This document shows, one piece after another, positions 45,003 to 57,300 of a stretch of DNA of 64,000 nt. The position numbers were made by a program, and so were the translations under genes. The stretch is from Saposhnikovia divaricata. Its lineage: Eukaryota > Streptophyta > Magnoliopsida > Apiales > Apiaceae. The DNA lies in assembly GCA_036435485.1 (NCBI GenBank), contig CM071596.1:138533001-138597000 (forward strand), read 5' to 3'. Within the stretch, counting starts at the first letter, position 1; each line of letters opens with the position of its first letter. A model generated the notes under the pieces. It had not been told where the DNA came from, ran no database searches, and saw only the letters and a program-made list of their open reading frames with translations.

Positions 45003-46841
45003 CCTCAAGTTCCCTCATTTCATCTTCTACCTCATCCATTAACTCTTGAGCCAGCCTGGCTTGCTTCTCATCTGAGTTTTCATATTGATTTTCTTCACTT
45101 GGATGAGCATCCCTTAGAAGTTTGGAGGTCTCCTCTCTTTTTGCTTCAACAAATCTAGGATGGCTGTTGGATATATTTAACACTTTTCCATTCCTTATTA
45201 TTACAGCCATCCAATCTCTTACACTCTTATTTGTCTTTTCCTTGAACTCTTTGATTGTCTTTCCCATTAGCTTCTCATTATCATCCTTGGGAAATGAAAA
45301 GTCCAATTGTAACTTGTTCTTCCCATTTGCCTTTGGTGGAGAGTAGGCTCTGGTTTTTATGTATGGTTCAAATTCTTTGACATAAGATGGTTCAGCATCA
45401 TAGAATGTAGGAGCCACAATCTCTGGAGTGAGCACCTTCAGAATTGTAGTTGATATTGTTGGAGTTGAGGACTGAGTAGAGAACAGAGTTGATAAAATTG
45501 TTTCATTGATCATCCTTTCTGTTCTCATCATTCTTTCATTTGCCTCCTTGTTGATCTTCTCTAATTCTTTAATTCTGGCTTGCCTCTCATCTTCTGAGAT
45601 TTTTGATAAGTCAGGAATCAGAAGCAAAGCCTTTTATTTCTTCACAGGGGAAGCCTCTATAGTAAACTCTTTTGGATTGACCACTATCATTGGCTGTTGC
45701 TCCCCCTCAATTTGTGCTATCTTGCTACTAGAAGCTGGAATTTGACTAGAAGTAGCTGCAACCTCTTCTACCTTTTTCTCCCCCTTTTTTGTTAGCATCA
45801 AGGGCTGGAGGTGAGGCTGCAAGTAGCCTTTCCAGTAGCTCAGTCTGTTTGGATTGATTGGCAATGAGTGTCTGCATTTGAGATTCCATACTATCCACTC
45901 TGGAGGAGAGATGCTGAACAGATTTGGCCAGGCTATCTTCCTTCAATAGTTTGCTAGTCAGCACCTTCTGAGTGGTAGTAGTGGCTAGTGCCTCAATCCT
46001 GGCATCTAGTTCCACTTTCATTTCTCTAATTGCAGTTTGGACCTCCTCGTGTTGCGTTCTTTGAATGACCATGTGCATCTTGTGAAGTTTCAGGGAGTCC
46101 ATTATTTGCTGAAGGACAGCCTTTCTCTGTGGATCTGCATTTTGGTGCTCAGCCCTAGCAGATTGATATTGCTTCATTATCTCCACATTGAAGTCACCAG
46201 CCATAGTGGCAGTAGAAAATAGCCATTCTGGAGTATCTGCCACATTGACTTCTTCATCATTTGCTGTGCTGTCACTGTCATCACTGCCAAACTCTTCACT
46301 GTCAGCATCGGAAGGCAGAGTTGTCAAAGCTTCCTTTGCTCTTTGTAGAGATTGTGAGGTGTGCACTAGGTGCATTGCCTCCTCTGCCTCCACATTGCCC
46401 TGTTGTGCCATGACTTGATAGGCAGAAATAGGATGAGTAAAGGTTTCAGGATCCAAAGAGATGGAGTCAATGATTGACTCATATTCTTGTCGAATTTCCA
46501 TCTCTTTAGAAGCTTCATTAACCTTCATTAACTCAATTGCAATGGCTGGATCTTCCTGTCTTATTTCTCCTGTAGTCCCTTCTCTCCACTCATCTCTCTT
46601 TTCTTGCATCAGGGGCTCCCCCTAGCTCACACCCTCACCTTCACCTACTAAGGTGGAACTCTCTTGCTCTCCTTTTGCCTGACCTGAAGAAATGGTCAGC
46701 CTCTCATTATTTGCCTCTCCTTTTGCCTGCTCACAAGGCAGCCTCTCACTCCCTTCCCTCAATCCTAAAAGTGTTTCAACTACTGAGAACTCCTCCACAC
46801 TTGACACAGGAATGTCAGATATAGCAGTGGTAGATTGAGTT

Positions 46842-46982
46842 ATCAACGGATATGGGATATCCGTTGATGGAGTAGTTATAGCTACCAACGAATGGCTAGA
46901 CATAGGCGCATCCGTTGATGGAGAAACACTTGTCAACGGATGAAGGATATCCGTTGATGAAGGAATGATAGTATCCGTTGAA
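46842..46982. repeat. ATCCGTTGAT cluster inside Copia-2 ORF3
   Basis: Exact motif at 46859, 46910 and 46949, its reverse complement at 46842, and variants at 46932 and 46973. In the ORF3 frame, reverse-complement reading gives STD tripeptides. Confidence 0.85.
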
Positions 46983-48480
46983 GTGAAAACCAACACTGAA
47001 TCTGTGGAGATTGATTTTAAAGATGAGGCCACAGATGTTGTTGTGAATTCAGGATTGGAAGATTGATGGCCCAACAAATCATCTAAAAGATGATGACCAC
47101 CAATTGCAGAGTGGGTCTTCTCCAAGAATCTTAAAGATGGAGAATCAGGAATTGATGTAGATATCATATCCACATCCAGAGATGGAGTTGGTGATGGTGG
47201 ATTGTAATGTGTATCGATTTGAAGGTTAAGATCAAGGGGCTGTGACTCCACATTTATTGAAGTCACATCAAACTGAATTTGAGAAGGTACAGTTTGCTGT
47301 ACTGTGTGTGCACCCTGTGCTTCCCCTATGGTTTTAGATTTTACTCTTCTTTCATAGGTTTTTGAGAGAGGGCTAGTGTCCCTTACCCTTTTGTGCAGAG
47401 TTGCTGTAGAACTAGTAGTCACACCCTGTTGAGAGGATGTAACTTCGGCTTGGCTATTTGGTGCACTTTCCCTCACCACTCACTACCTCCTTCACACTCC
47501 CCTCAAGAGTTGTGGTAGTTTTTACAACAGGTGCTTTTTGAGAAACACCTGAGGTTTGTCTCTTAGATTTTGGTTTGGAAACTTTTGTTTTAGTCACTTG
47601 GGTAGGAGCCTGTTTGGTCTACTACAGACTCCAATGTGACTGTGGAAGGCACAGAAATTTGGGGGTTAGAGATAGGAGTTTCAAGGTTAGAAAGAGTTAC
47701 CTGAACAATTAGTAGATATACCAATTGTACTTCTGCATTGGAGTTCATTCGAATTAAATCACTTAAGACTCTCTTCTCTTGAACAAAACATGTGAACTTG
47801 CTATTCGGGTTAGCAATGGATAGCTCATTCTCAGATACATGCAGTGCTAAGAGCATCAAAAATCCAGCAAAATAGATATTCTTGCTCTTAGTTTCCTTTT
47901 TACCTAATTTTGCTGCTATCTCATACATGACTAGTGTGCCAAAATTATAGAATTTATTAGTCAGAAGCATACACAACATAACTAGCATGGAATGGGTAAC
48001 AGCATCAAAGTTACTAATTTTGCTTGAAAAAGTTTTAATGAAGGCATCACAAAAATAACTCCATTCTTTAACCATCCCTTTCCTAACAATTTTCCCTAAA
48101 TTATCAGTACTAATGGCATAATTTATGGAATTAAGCATGACAACTATTTCAGCATCACTGGGTACTTTCAGACAGTTATTCTCAGGCAATTTTAAACAAG
48201 CAGTTATCACATCAGAGTTAATTACATAGTTTTTACCCTTTAAGGAAAAAGCAATTGTACCGTCTGTCCCATTGAACTCAGCAGATGCCCACACCTCTTC
48301 AATTACCTCGTGGATTAGAGGAGTGGTGGCAGTCATAGCATACGAAAGTTTACAGTTCTTCACAAAGTTCATCATGGTGTGATAAGCTTCTGCGGCATTC
48401 ACTGTATCGACATAGGCCGCGAAGTTGTTCTTCTCATAGGTGAACCCATTCGAAGACATCATCTTAATAATAGGCGCCAT

Positions 48481-48985
48481 TGAAGTGTTTGAACTTTTGT
48501 TGCAGAGAGTTTTTGTGAAGAAGATGCAGTTTACTTAAGAGAATCTTAAAAGTCGATAAAAGTGAGATGTGAGAGCAGAAGACAGCCTTTTATACTTTTC
48601 AAGAATTGAAAATGAAATAATTAAAAGTAATTACCCATTGGTCAAAAGTAACTGTCAAATAATAAAAGAAAATAAATATAACCAGTCTTATATAGATACA
48701 CGTTTACCAATGGTTATATTTAAAAGAAAATATGTATATCAACGGATATGAAATGAACGGTTGAGAAACAGTTTATCCGTTGATGACGTGGATAACCTGT
48801 TATCCGTTGATATACGAAAATCTAGGAATGTGCTTATGCTATCAACGGGTAAAAGGATATCCGTTGATAAGATAATTTTGCCTTGGACCAAATTTCTGAA
48901 GAAATTTTTTTGAGAGTTTTTAATTCTCAAGTAAATCAAAACACATTCCTAGCTGCAATGCAGTAAAATCAAATATCACTAGGAA
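48481..48985. other. Spacer between Copia-2 pol and ORF3 with ATCCGTTGAT motifs
   Basis: No ORF is supported. Exact motif copies are at 48738 (reverse), 48775, 48802 and 48859, with a variant at 48841. This is the counterpart of the much longer 35644-37831 region in Copia-1; no antisense ORF is seen here. Confidence 0.65.
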
Positions 48986-51900
48986 TTATGACAAGTTAAG
49001 CATACCTAGCTCACCTACCAATCTTGTGAATGTGGATTCATCAAGAGGCTTGGTGAAGATATCTGCAAGCTGCATTTCACTTGGCACAAAGTGCATTTCT
49101 ACTGTACCATTCATCACATGTTCTCTAATGAAGTGGTTTTTGATGTCAATGTGCTTGGTTCTCGAATGTTGCACTGGATTCCCTGTGATGGCAATAGCAC
49201 TTGTGTTGTCACAGAAAATTGGAATCTTCTCAACTTTTAGACCATAGTCAATAAGTTGATTTCTCATCCATAGAATCTGTGCACAACAACTTCCAGCATC
49301 AATGTACTCAGCTTCAGCTGTAGAAGTGGAGACTGAGTTCTGTTTCTTACTGAACCATGAAACAAGCCTGTTTCCTAGAAATTGATAGGAACCTGTAGTA
49401 CTTTTCCTATCAACTCTGCAACCTGCATAATCTACATCTGAAAATTTTCTTAATAGCTATCAAGTGAGACTCTCTAGGGTCTGCTTGAAATCTAGCACAA
49501 AGACAAGTAGGAAACATTATATCAGGTCTACTAGCTGTTAGGTATAGAAGTGAACCTACCATGCCTCTATAGCTTGAGATTTCCACAGACTTTTCCTTAG
49601 TATTCAACTCAAGCTTAGTCGCAGTGGCCATAGGTGTTTTTGCAGAGGTACAATCCATTAAGTCAAATTTCTTTAAGAGATCATAAATATATTTTGTTTG
49701 ACTTATAAAAATGCCCTCATTAACTTGCTTTACTTGTAGGACAAGAAAGTAAGTTAATTCACCCATCATGCTCATTTCATACCTACTTTGCATAAGTTTG
49801 GCAAACCTTTTGCAAAGCTTCTCATCTGTAGACCCAAAAATAATATCATCTACATAGATTTGAACAAGTATTGAAGAGCCATTAATATTCCTATGAAACA
49901 TGGTTTTATCTACTGTACCTCTAGTGAAGTGATTCTCCAAAAGAAATTGAGATAAAGTGTCATACTAGGCTCTTGGTGCTTGCTTCAAACCATAAAGTGC
50001 TTTCATGAGAAGATATACATATTCTGTAAATTCTGGATCTTCAAAGCCAGGAGGTTGATGGACATATACCTCTTCTTCCAGTTCCCCATTTAGAAAGGCA
50101 CTTTTGACATCCATCTGATAGACCTTGAAATTGGCATGTGCTGCATAGGCTAGGAAGATTCTTATTGCCTTAAGTCTTGCCACTGGAGCAAAAGTTTCAT
50201 CAAAATCTAGTCCTTCTTCTTGAGAGTAGCCCTTTGCCACTAATCTAGCTTTATTCCTCACAGTTATGCCATTTTCATCTGTCTTATTCTTGAGAATCCA
50301 TTTAGTACCTATGACACTTCTATCATCAGGTTTGGGCACAAGTTTCCATACTTTATTTCTTTCAAATTGGTTTAGCTCTTCTTGCATTGCTAAGACCCAA
50401 TCTGGATCTAGAAGGGCATTTTCCACTTTCTTATGTTCCTCTTGAGACAGGAAGCTACTGTATAGACATTCTGCTTGAGTGGCCCTTCTAGTTTGGACTC
50501 TTGAATTTGATTCACCAATGATTAACTCAAATGGATGATCTCTAGTCCATTTTCTTGCAGGTGGAAGGTTTGATCTTGATGAGGTTGCTTCATTTTCATG
50601 AGCATGATCATGTTGATTTAGCATTGAATTTTGACCTTGAGAAACTCCCCCTGAGTTTGTTGTCCTTGCTGAATTATGAAGTTGACTGTCAACGGATGCA
50701 TCATTTTGCATGTCGACGGATGCTTGAGAATCTCTGTCAACGGATGCATCTCTAATATTGTCAACGGATGCCCAGAATGACTGTCAACTGATGATTCATT
50801 TCCAGCGTAAGCATCACTTCTAGTTGGTACAACAACTCTTGGTGGATCTCTGTGGTCATGATCTTCATCTTCCTCATCATCATCATAGTACATTCTTCCT
50901 TCACCTTCATTCTCAAATTCCAACTTTTTATGGGAGCCTTCATCATTTAGACCTAGAATCTTTTGATCATTAAACACAACATGTACAGATTCCATAACAA
51001 TGTTGGTTCTTAGATTGTAGACTTTGTAGGCTTTCCCTGCTGCATATCCAACAAAAATAGCTTCATCTGCCTTTGCTTCAAATTTGCCCAAGTTATCTCC
51101 ATGATTCCTTAGCACAAAACACTTACACCCAAAGACATGAAGAAAAGCTAAAGTTTGTTTCTTGTTGGTTAACAACTGATAAGGAGTCATTCCTCTAGCT
51201 TGATTGACCAAGGAAATATTCTTAGTAAAGCATGCAGTGTTGACATCTTCAGCCCAGAAATATGTTGGTAACCTTGATTCACTTAACATTGTTCTAGCTG
51301 CTTCAATGAGAGTTCTGTTTTTCCTTTCAACAACCTCATTTTGTTGAGGTGTTCTGGCAGCAGAAAACTCATGGACAATTCCATTTTCTTCACAGAAAAT
51401 CTTCATTGTGGAATTCTTGAATTCAGTACCATTGTCACTCCTGATTCTTTGTACTCTGTCTTCATAACCATTGTTTAGTATTCTGAGGTGATTGATGATG
51501 ATTTCACTTGCACAATCCTTGGAGTGCAGAAAGAAGGTCCATGTGAACTTAGAAAAATCATCTACAATTACCAGACAGTATTTCTTCTTTTAAATAGACA
51601 TGACATTTATTGGACCAAATAAGTCCATATGCAGCAATTGAAGAGGCTTAACAATGGATGACTCTATCTTGCTTTTGAAGGATGATTTCTTTTGTTTCAC
51701 TAATTGGCAGGCATCACACAGTCCATCTTTCACAAATTCCAATTGAGGGATTCCTCTAGCAAGATCCTTTCTTACCAAATCATTCATAACTTTAAAATTC
51801 AAATGTGACAGCTTCTTATGCCATAGCCAACTCTCATCCTTACTTGCTTTGCTGAAGAGACAAGTAATGGATTCTGAGCATGCTGAATTGAAGTCAGCTA

Positions 51901-52218
51901 TGTAAACATTTCCTTTTCTAAAGCCTGTCAATACCACATTGTTGTCTTCCTTGGCAGAAAGAACACAGTCTTCTTTTGTGAACTTTACTTCATAGTCTTT
52001 GTCACAAATCTGACAGACACTTAGCAAATTCTGCTTCAAACCTTCAACTAAAGCCACTTCTTCAATGATGACATTGTCTTCTGAAATCAGGCCATATCCC
52101 TTAGTATATCCTTTGTTGTCATCTCCAAAGGTAATTCTAGGGCCAGCTCCTTCCTTGAACTCTATGAGCAGGGTTGAATCTCCTGTCATGTGCCTAGAGC
52201 ATCCACTGTCTAGGTACC
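48986..52218 (-). pseudogene. pol: Copia-2 pol, disrupted
   Basis: Coding from the protease active site DSGC (about 52200-52212) to the RNase H end (LADIFTKPL near 49030). Integrase zinc module is near 51680-51830, with DNGTEF near 51430; RT has YVDDIIFGS near 49840-49865. Lesions: TAA at 51590-51592, a frameshift in the acidic linker near 50690-50760, TAG at 49965-49967 in the APRAWY-type motif, and a deletion of about 80-90 bases in the RNase H domain at about 49440 that joins KKIF to a point shortly before the YAGC motif. CACTA-2 cuts it a few codons upstream of the protease DSG. Confidence 0.9.
50688..50769. repeat. GTCAACGGAT cluster in the Copia-2 pol linker
   Basis: Copies at 50688, 50736 and 50760, with variant GTCGACGGAT at 50712. 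Compared with ORF3 the motif is read in the opposite orientation, giving ASVD rather than STD. Confidence 0.85.
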
Positions 52219-52221
52219 ATA

Positions 52222-52866
52222 CACTACACCATAAAACGGCTATTGCAACAACAGGAAAACATTGCCTTAAGGCCTATATTCGTTGCAGTAGAGTCTATGG
52301 CAACAAATTTACAAAATTTGGGCGTTGCATCCGGTTGCCTTGCAATAGGTCGATTTAGCAACGTTTTTGATACCATACAGCAACATAATTAAATCATTGC
52401 AATAACTTTCAGTAGCAACATTTTAGACTCTATAGCAACAATTAAAAACTATTGCAGTAGCATAAGAAGGTAATTTATTGACACTTAAAGGCAACATTTT
52501 TCAGACAAATTGCAATGATTTTTTTATAGATTAATGCAACGTATTTTGACCCTATTTTAACATTTTTTTCAAAAAAAAAAATTGGTAGGAACATGCTGAA
52601 AATGCAGTAAACCAGGCCATTTATAGCCACAATCCAAGCATCATTTGCATTTCATAAACCAGGGCAACTTAATGCCAAATATCCAAATGTACCAATACAG
52701 GGCTATGACCAACAATTCAAAAACAGCCCATAACGACATCAAAAGCAAAATTAAAACGACTAAGGCGCATACATAGCTACGAAACAGTCATGCGCAAATT
52801 TAAACATAAGGTACATGGAGTCTACCAACTGTCAACACATTATTTAAACATAGTGACAGAAACGAC
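52222..52866. repeat. CACTA-2 terminal and subterminal repeats
   Basis: The terminus is followed by repeated GCAACA/GCAACG and TTGCAAT words in both orientations for about 330 bp, the usual arrangement of binding sites at CACTA ends. From 52570 to 52866 I see nothing but the gene's 3' flank. Confidence 0.7.
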
Positions 52867-54356
52867 TCATTCGTCGTCGTCGTCATGTTCATCTTCATCA
52901 TCTGCATCATCTCCATTCCCCACATCTGATCCATCCTCCTCATCTGATCCATTGCCCTCGTCTGATTCATTGCCCTCGTCTGATCCATCGCCCTCATCTG
53001 GTCCATCGATATCCGCATCTCCAACTTCCTCTGCATCAACCTCATCAACAGAACTTGCAGCACACAAATCTTCCACATTGATGTTCAAAGTGGGATTCAT
53101 TTCACCCAGTTTTTCAAAGATCTTGCTCAGTTTCTTATTCATCTTTTCCTCCATTTCAGCGGCTAATTCTTCTCTCATCTTGGCTAATTCTGAAGAATCT
53201 TGCTCAATTTTTTGCAAAGTATTCTTCGTTTTTCTTGTTCTGCCACTTCTACCAACAAGCCAATTTGGTCCATGAGCTGCAAGATCAAGCTCAACAATCT
53301 GTTCATCCTCATCTGATTGTTCCTGATTTTCACCATTTTGTTTTGCCTACAAAATGTTCACAAATTGATTAGTTTGTAAATACTAATGACATAATTCCAA
53401 AAAGGTAAAAATGCTATTTGTCACCTTATTCTTGCGGGTTTTTGGGTAAACCCGATACTTTGTTTCTTTTGCATCAGCCGACTTAACATTTTTCTAACAT
53501 GAAATAAGATAATTAAAGTGAGCATTCGTTAAGAAATGAAATAGAGTACGCGTAATAAAATCAATTTGTAAAATAAAAGATCATACCATTTTACTACGAA
53601 TCTGAGCAAAACTGGTACGACCAGCATTATGAGTATCAGTCACCTTTGCCCGATTTGCTAGATTTGTTGAAGCTTTCTTCTGGATTGCCTCATCACTCCA
53701 GTACTTCATCAACATCTTGAACTGTTCCAATGGAATGGTTGCAGGCTTGTTTCTTATCCTTTCATCATCATTCTTGTATTTATTATAGTGTTTGCTCTTG
53801 ACGCGACTTTTGTATACCCGCCAATTATCATCAAGCGTCCTCATTACCCAATCTTTACCTTCCTCAGGAATAATATACTTTGTCTGAACAAGTAAATTAG
53901 AATATTCATTAAACTAAGTAATTTCACAGTGAGACAGTTATCAAACAATCAACTAAATCAAAAAAAAAATGTAGTGCTTTTTACCTTAACATATTCCCAC
54001 CACCCCATTTTCTCTTCTAGTGGAACTCTAGACCAGTTAACGTAATCAAGCGGGATGTATAGCCTAGCTATCGTCCCTAAGAAACTGCTCAATTCAGTAA
54101 CTATGGCACTATTCTTCGAAACAGGCTGGAACTCATTATTTAAGGCAACCACTGGCCTTTCATCAAGTTTCCTTGTGAAGACATGATTCATCTTTGTAGG
54201 TCCTCTACGCTTTTTACTTTTGCTACTAGTTTCACCTATGAAAGTAGACACAAAACAGTATACGTAACCATTACTCTTACAAAGTAAGTTAAATACCTAT
54301 ACAAATATATGGAAACAAACCTTTTTCAAAAACACTGCCACCTGCAGGTATGTGGC
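52867..54356 (-). CDS. CACTA-2 Transposase_24-family protein, five exons, 5' end missing
   Basis: Exons read by hand on the minus strand: 54356-54321 (partial), 54235-53985, 53883-53587, 53493-53425 and 53346-52867. All introns have GT-AG ends, and joining them keeps one open frame to TGA 52867-52869. Features typical of plant Transposase_24 (Ptta/En/Spm) proteins are the Tyr/Trp-rich block RLYIPLDYVNWSRVP, the NWRVYKSRVKSKHY block and the late HGPNWLVGRSG block. A coiled-coil segment and a strongly acidic Asp/Glu/Gly tail form the C-terminus. Such proteins are the non-catalytic, DNA-binding partners in CACTA transposition. The gene is broken only by Gypsy-C, inserted in the first visible exon. 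Confidence 0.8.
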
Positions 54357-57300
54357 TGTAACACCCCCAGATCCGGGGTCCGGGATCCGGTGGTTACGGT
54401 TTCCAATTCTGTCCACAACAATTAAACTTTCCTTAACATAAAATAAATTACGTCTCTATGACCCAACACAACAATATAAAACACACCCGTTACAGTCCCA
54501 GAGATGAAATCAGAGTAACAATCAAATTTTTATTAATCACATTATGAGTTCTTACAATCCAAAAGGATTTCAATATAAATACATACCCTTTGCCATCCAT
54601 TTACATAAGTCATACTAGACTATATTCTTGGTACTGAAAGAATAAATATACCCTACCAATAGCTTCTTCTACAGCTCTGGTAGTCTCATCGTCCTCGCCC
54701 GCGTCGAGTGCGCCTTGTGCGAGTCATCTGGTCTAACTGTTGTTGTGATATAATAATAAAGCAAGGGTGAGCAATAGCCCACCAACAATAATATATAACT
54801 GAACAATAATGTATAACAGTTCAAAAGTATCTTTCAAACCATATGCCATGCATTTACGGAAATGATGCCAGTATAATATGAACGATGAAGTTACAAGGTA
54901 ACTTAAAGTATTTGTTTGAAGAAATATCTGCTACATCAAAGTAAGCGAGATATTCTTATTGTTATTAAGAAGAGGAACTTGCAAGAAAAATGTTGCAATT
55001 CCAGTTATGACTCTTTTCCAACTCTGCCAACAGTAATCATGTTGCAGGAAATAAATGAATTTGGATGATGAACCAATGATGGAGTATTCACCGCGCCCGC
55101 TGTTCCAATCTTGATGATCAGTCGAGATCGTACAGCTCAATTTAGATTTACTACCGGTAGAAGGAAGAACTGACGGCTTTACTTGTATACCGCCTTGCTA
55201 GCTCTCCCCGGCCAACGGTTGGGCCAAGGGGATGGACCGGCGCTACTCGGCCTCTTACACGACTCCTAGTTCAAATTGAATTCATGATTCTGAATATAAC
55301 GTTCGTCCCCCTTTCCCCAAGTATAATACTTGTTGATAAGACTCCACAAAGTAGTCGTATCTAGTTGGAAAGGAAAATTTACCAATAACTCCCAAGCTAT
55401 TACTTGGTAACGGATATCAACTTGTTCCAGTAATCTTACCCCTCGAAAGATGAGAAGGTAAGCAACGACTTAATAAGTCAACAGCACCCGAGTTGCGGGT
55501 GAAGGGAATACTTTATGACCGGGAAGTCGACAAGATAAATAACATTTTCCAAGTAAGGTTCCCTTATTATTAAGGGGATAGACTCAAAGAAGAATGATGT
55601 CTGAGAACCTTTCTTGATATAAGATTAATAATAATATGACTCCGAAATATTTTCTGTAATAATCGAAGAAGATAAACCTTATCGAGGTTATTCTAAGTAT
55701 GGAATAAATATTCAGAGAATATTTATTGAGTTAAAATATTTAAGGAGTATTTGGGAATATGAAAGAATATCTTTAATCAGAGTATTTCTCAAAATAATCC
55801 CTGAAGAAATATCAGGAGAATATTTATTGCATAATTAAATAATCAAATGAATATTCAAAGTAATATTCATTACTTAATAAGTCCTGAAAGGAATATTTAA
55901 AATATTTAAAATAATATTCGGTGATTAAATAGAACCCTGATGAATATTCAAAATAATATTCATAATTAATTAGGAATTTAAATGAATATTGATAAAGTAA
56001 TATTCATTTAATGAATAATATTCTAAATGAATATCAAGTAATATTCATTTAGTAATCCAAGCTTTAAGGAATATTCGAGATAATATTCGATAATTAAATC
56101 AAGCTTCAGATGAATATTAAAATAATATTCATCAAGTATTTAATATCTTAAATGAATATTCAAAAGTAATATTTATTTAATAAAATAATATTCTAAAAGA
56201 ATATCCAAATAATATTCATTTAGTAGTCTCATCTTTAGAAGAATATTCGAAATAATATTCGATAATCAATTCGACTCTGAATGAATATTGACAAATATTA
56301 TTCGTCGAATGATTACGTTCAAATAATTATTTGAAGTAAGGATCATTAAATAAATAATCTCGAACGAATATTCAAATAATATTCGTCGCCTGAATAATGG
56401 AAAATATTTACTTAAATATTTTCCTCCGAGGTAATCTCGATATATCAAGGAATATTGACTCCCGGTCTATTTTTGATGAATAAGATGTATACGCCCTTCT
56501 ATGAGGGTCTTACAATAACCGGCTTATAACTGATGTATAACTATCTAGCTTATAAGCCAACAATAACATTCAGGGAACAAGTATATCAATTCAACTTGAA
56601 AGTAGGCATGCATGCAATGGCATATGTATATCAGCAATCATATATATATATTTATTCAATCACAACAACAGCCTAAAAGAAGGGAATTGAAACTTGCCTG
56701 GTAGTCGAGTACGGTAAGGGGTAGTGGTAGCGGGTCCCGGTTCAGCTTGGTGATCTATAAATAGCCAAGGCATTCGGGATTAATCACTTAACATATTAAA
56801 AGTTAAGTTATACTTAAATCGAAACACGTTCTCGAGTTATCTCGTTATAGCCCCTTTAGTGGATTACTTATTATCACTGATCCGACCCGACATTCGTTCG
56901 TTAATACGACATGTCATTGTACTTATACTTGGGACATACTTAAGTCATATGAGTTCTAAAGTCGATCGTTACGAACCAATACTATACTCCGAGTTTTATC
57001 GTCCGTTTTCTAAGTGTTTTACCGAAGTTATAAAAGAGTCGTCTTTTAGGGGTTCGTTCGCGTTTAACCTCGACTCGAACATTTTTAATAAATCGAAAAA
57101 TGATCCTTTTGACATACGGTTTTCTTTCACGCCTTCCTTTTTACCTCTAGTATTTATTTACCAAGATTCACCATGACGTTACATAGTTTACGAGGGTTCA
57201 ATTACAGTTATGAACTTTCGTTTACGGATTCGAACTACTTTTAGTAATTTGGTCATAAATCCTAAACCGTAAGTCCGTTTCACGTGATCTTTATATCAAA

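Larger units (their letters stand above)
44055..48480 (-). pseudogene. Copia-2 ORF3, very long extra ORF, broken
   Basis: From ATG 48478-48480 to TAA 44055-44057 there are about 1470 codons in five open blocks: 48480-47590, 47479-46622, 46609-45746, 45864-44944 and 44936-44055. Breaks are a frameshift near 47500-47590, TAG at 46622, an indel in an A/G run near 45790, TAA at 45634 and a 37-bp tandem duplication at 44929-45002. The first 200 residues resemble the N-terminus of Copia-1 ORF3. A Ser/Thr/Pro-rich part follows, then a Glu/Gln-rich, coiled-coil-like part (about 45750-46600), and a charged C-terminus that may match the end of Copia-1 ORF3. It is more than twice as long as the Copia-1 protein. 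No membrane segment is evident. Function unknown. Confidence 0.75.
44055..52221 (-). mobile_element. Copia-2 body: SIRE/Maximus-like element, old and broken
   Basis: Minus-strand pol (48986-52218) is followed by a very long ORF3 (44055-48480), then continues on the other side of Gypsy-A into the tail, polypurine tract and 3' LTR at 1-881. CACTA-2 interrupts it at 52222 in the protease; gag, PBS and the 5' LTR are outside the window. Pol resembles Copia-1 pol along its length but is clearly a different family, with its own repeated motif, ATCCGTTGAT. Several stops, frameshifts and deletions show it is the oldest element here, in line with its position as host of all the others. Confidence 0.9.
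52222..54356 (-). mobile_element. CACTA-2: En/Spm element carrying a Transposase_24-type gene (partial)
   Basis: It starts with CACTACACCATAAAACGG at 52222, preceded by ATA as a possible 3-bp duplication. A subterminal zone (52222-52866) rich in GCAAC words follows, then a minus-strand multi-exon gene. At 54357 Gypsy-C cuts into an exon; the rest of the element is beyond the window, so the second terminus and any DDE transposase gene are not seen. Confidence 0.85.

Noticed and set aside
52790..53275. 161-codon plus-strand Ser-rich ORF in CACTA-2
   Set aside because: It is antisense to the acidic C-terminal exon of the transposase-family gene; Ser runs mirror Asp/Glu codons.
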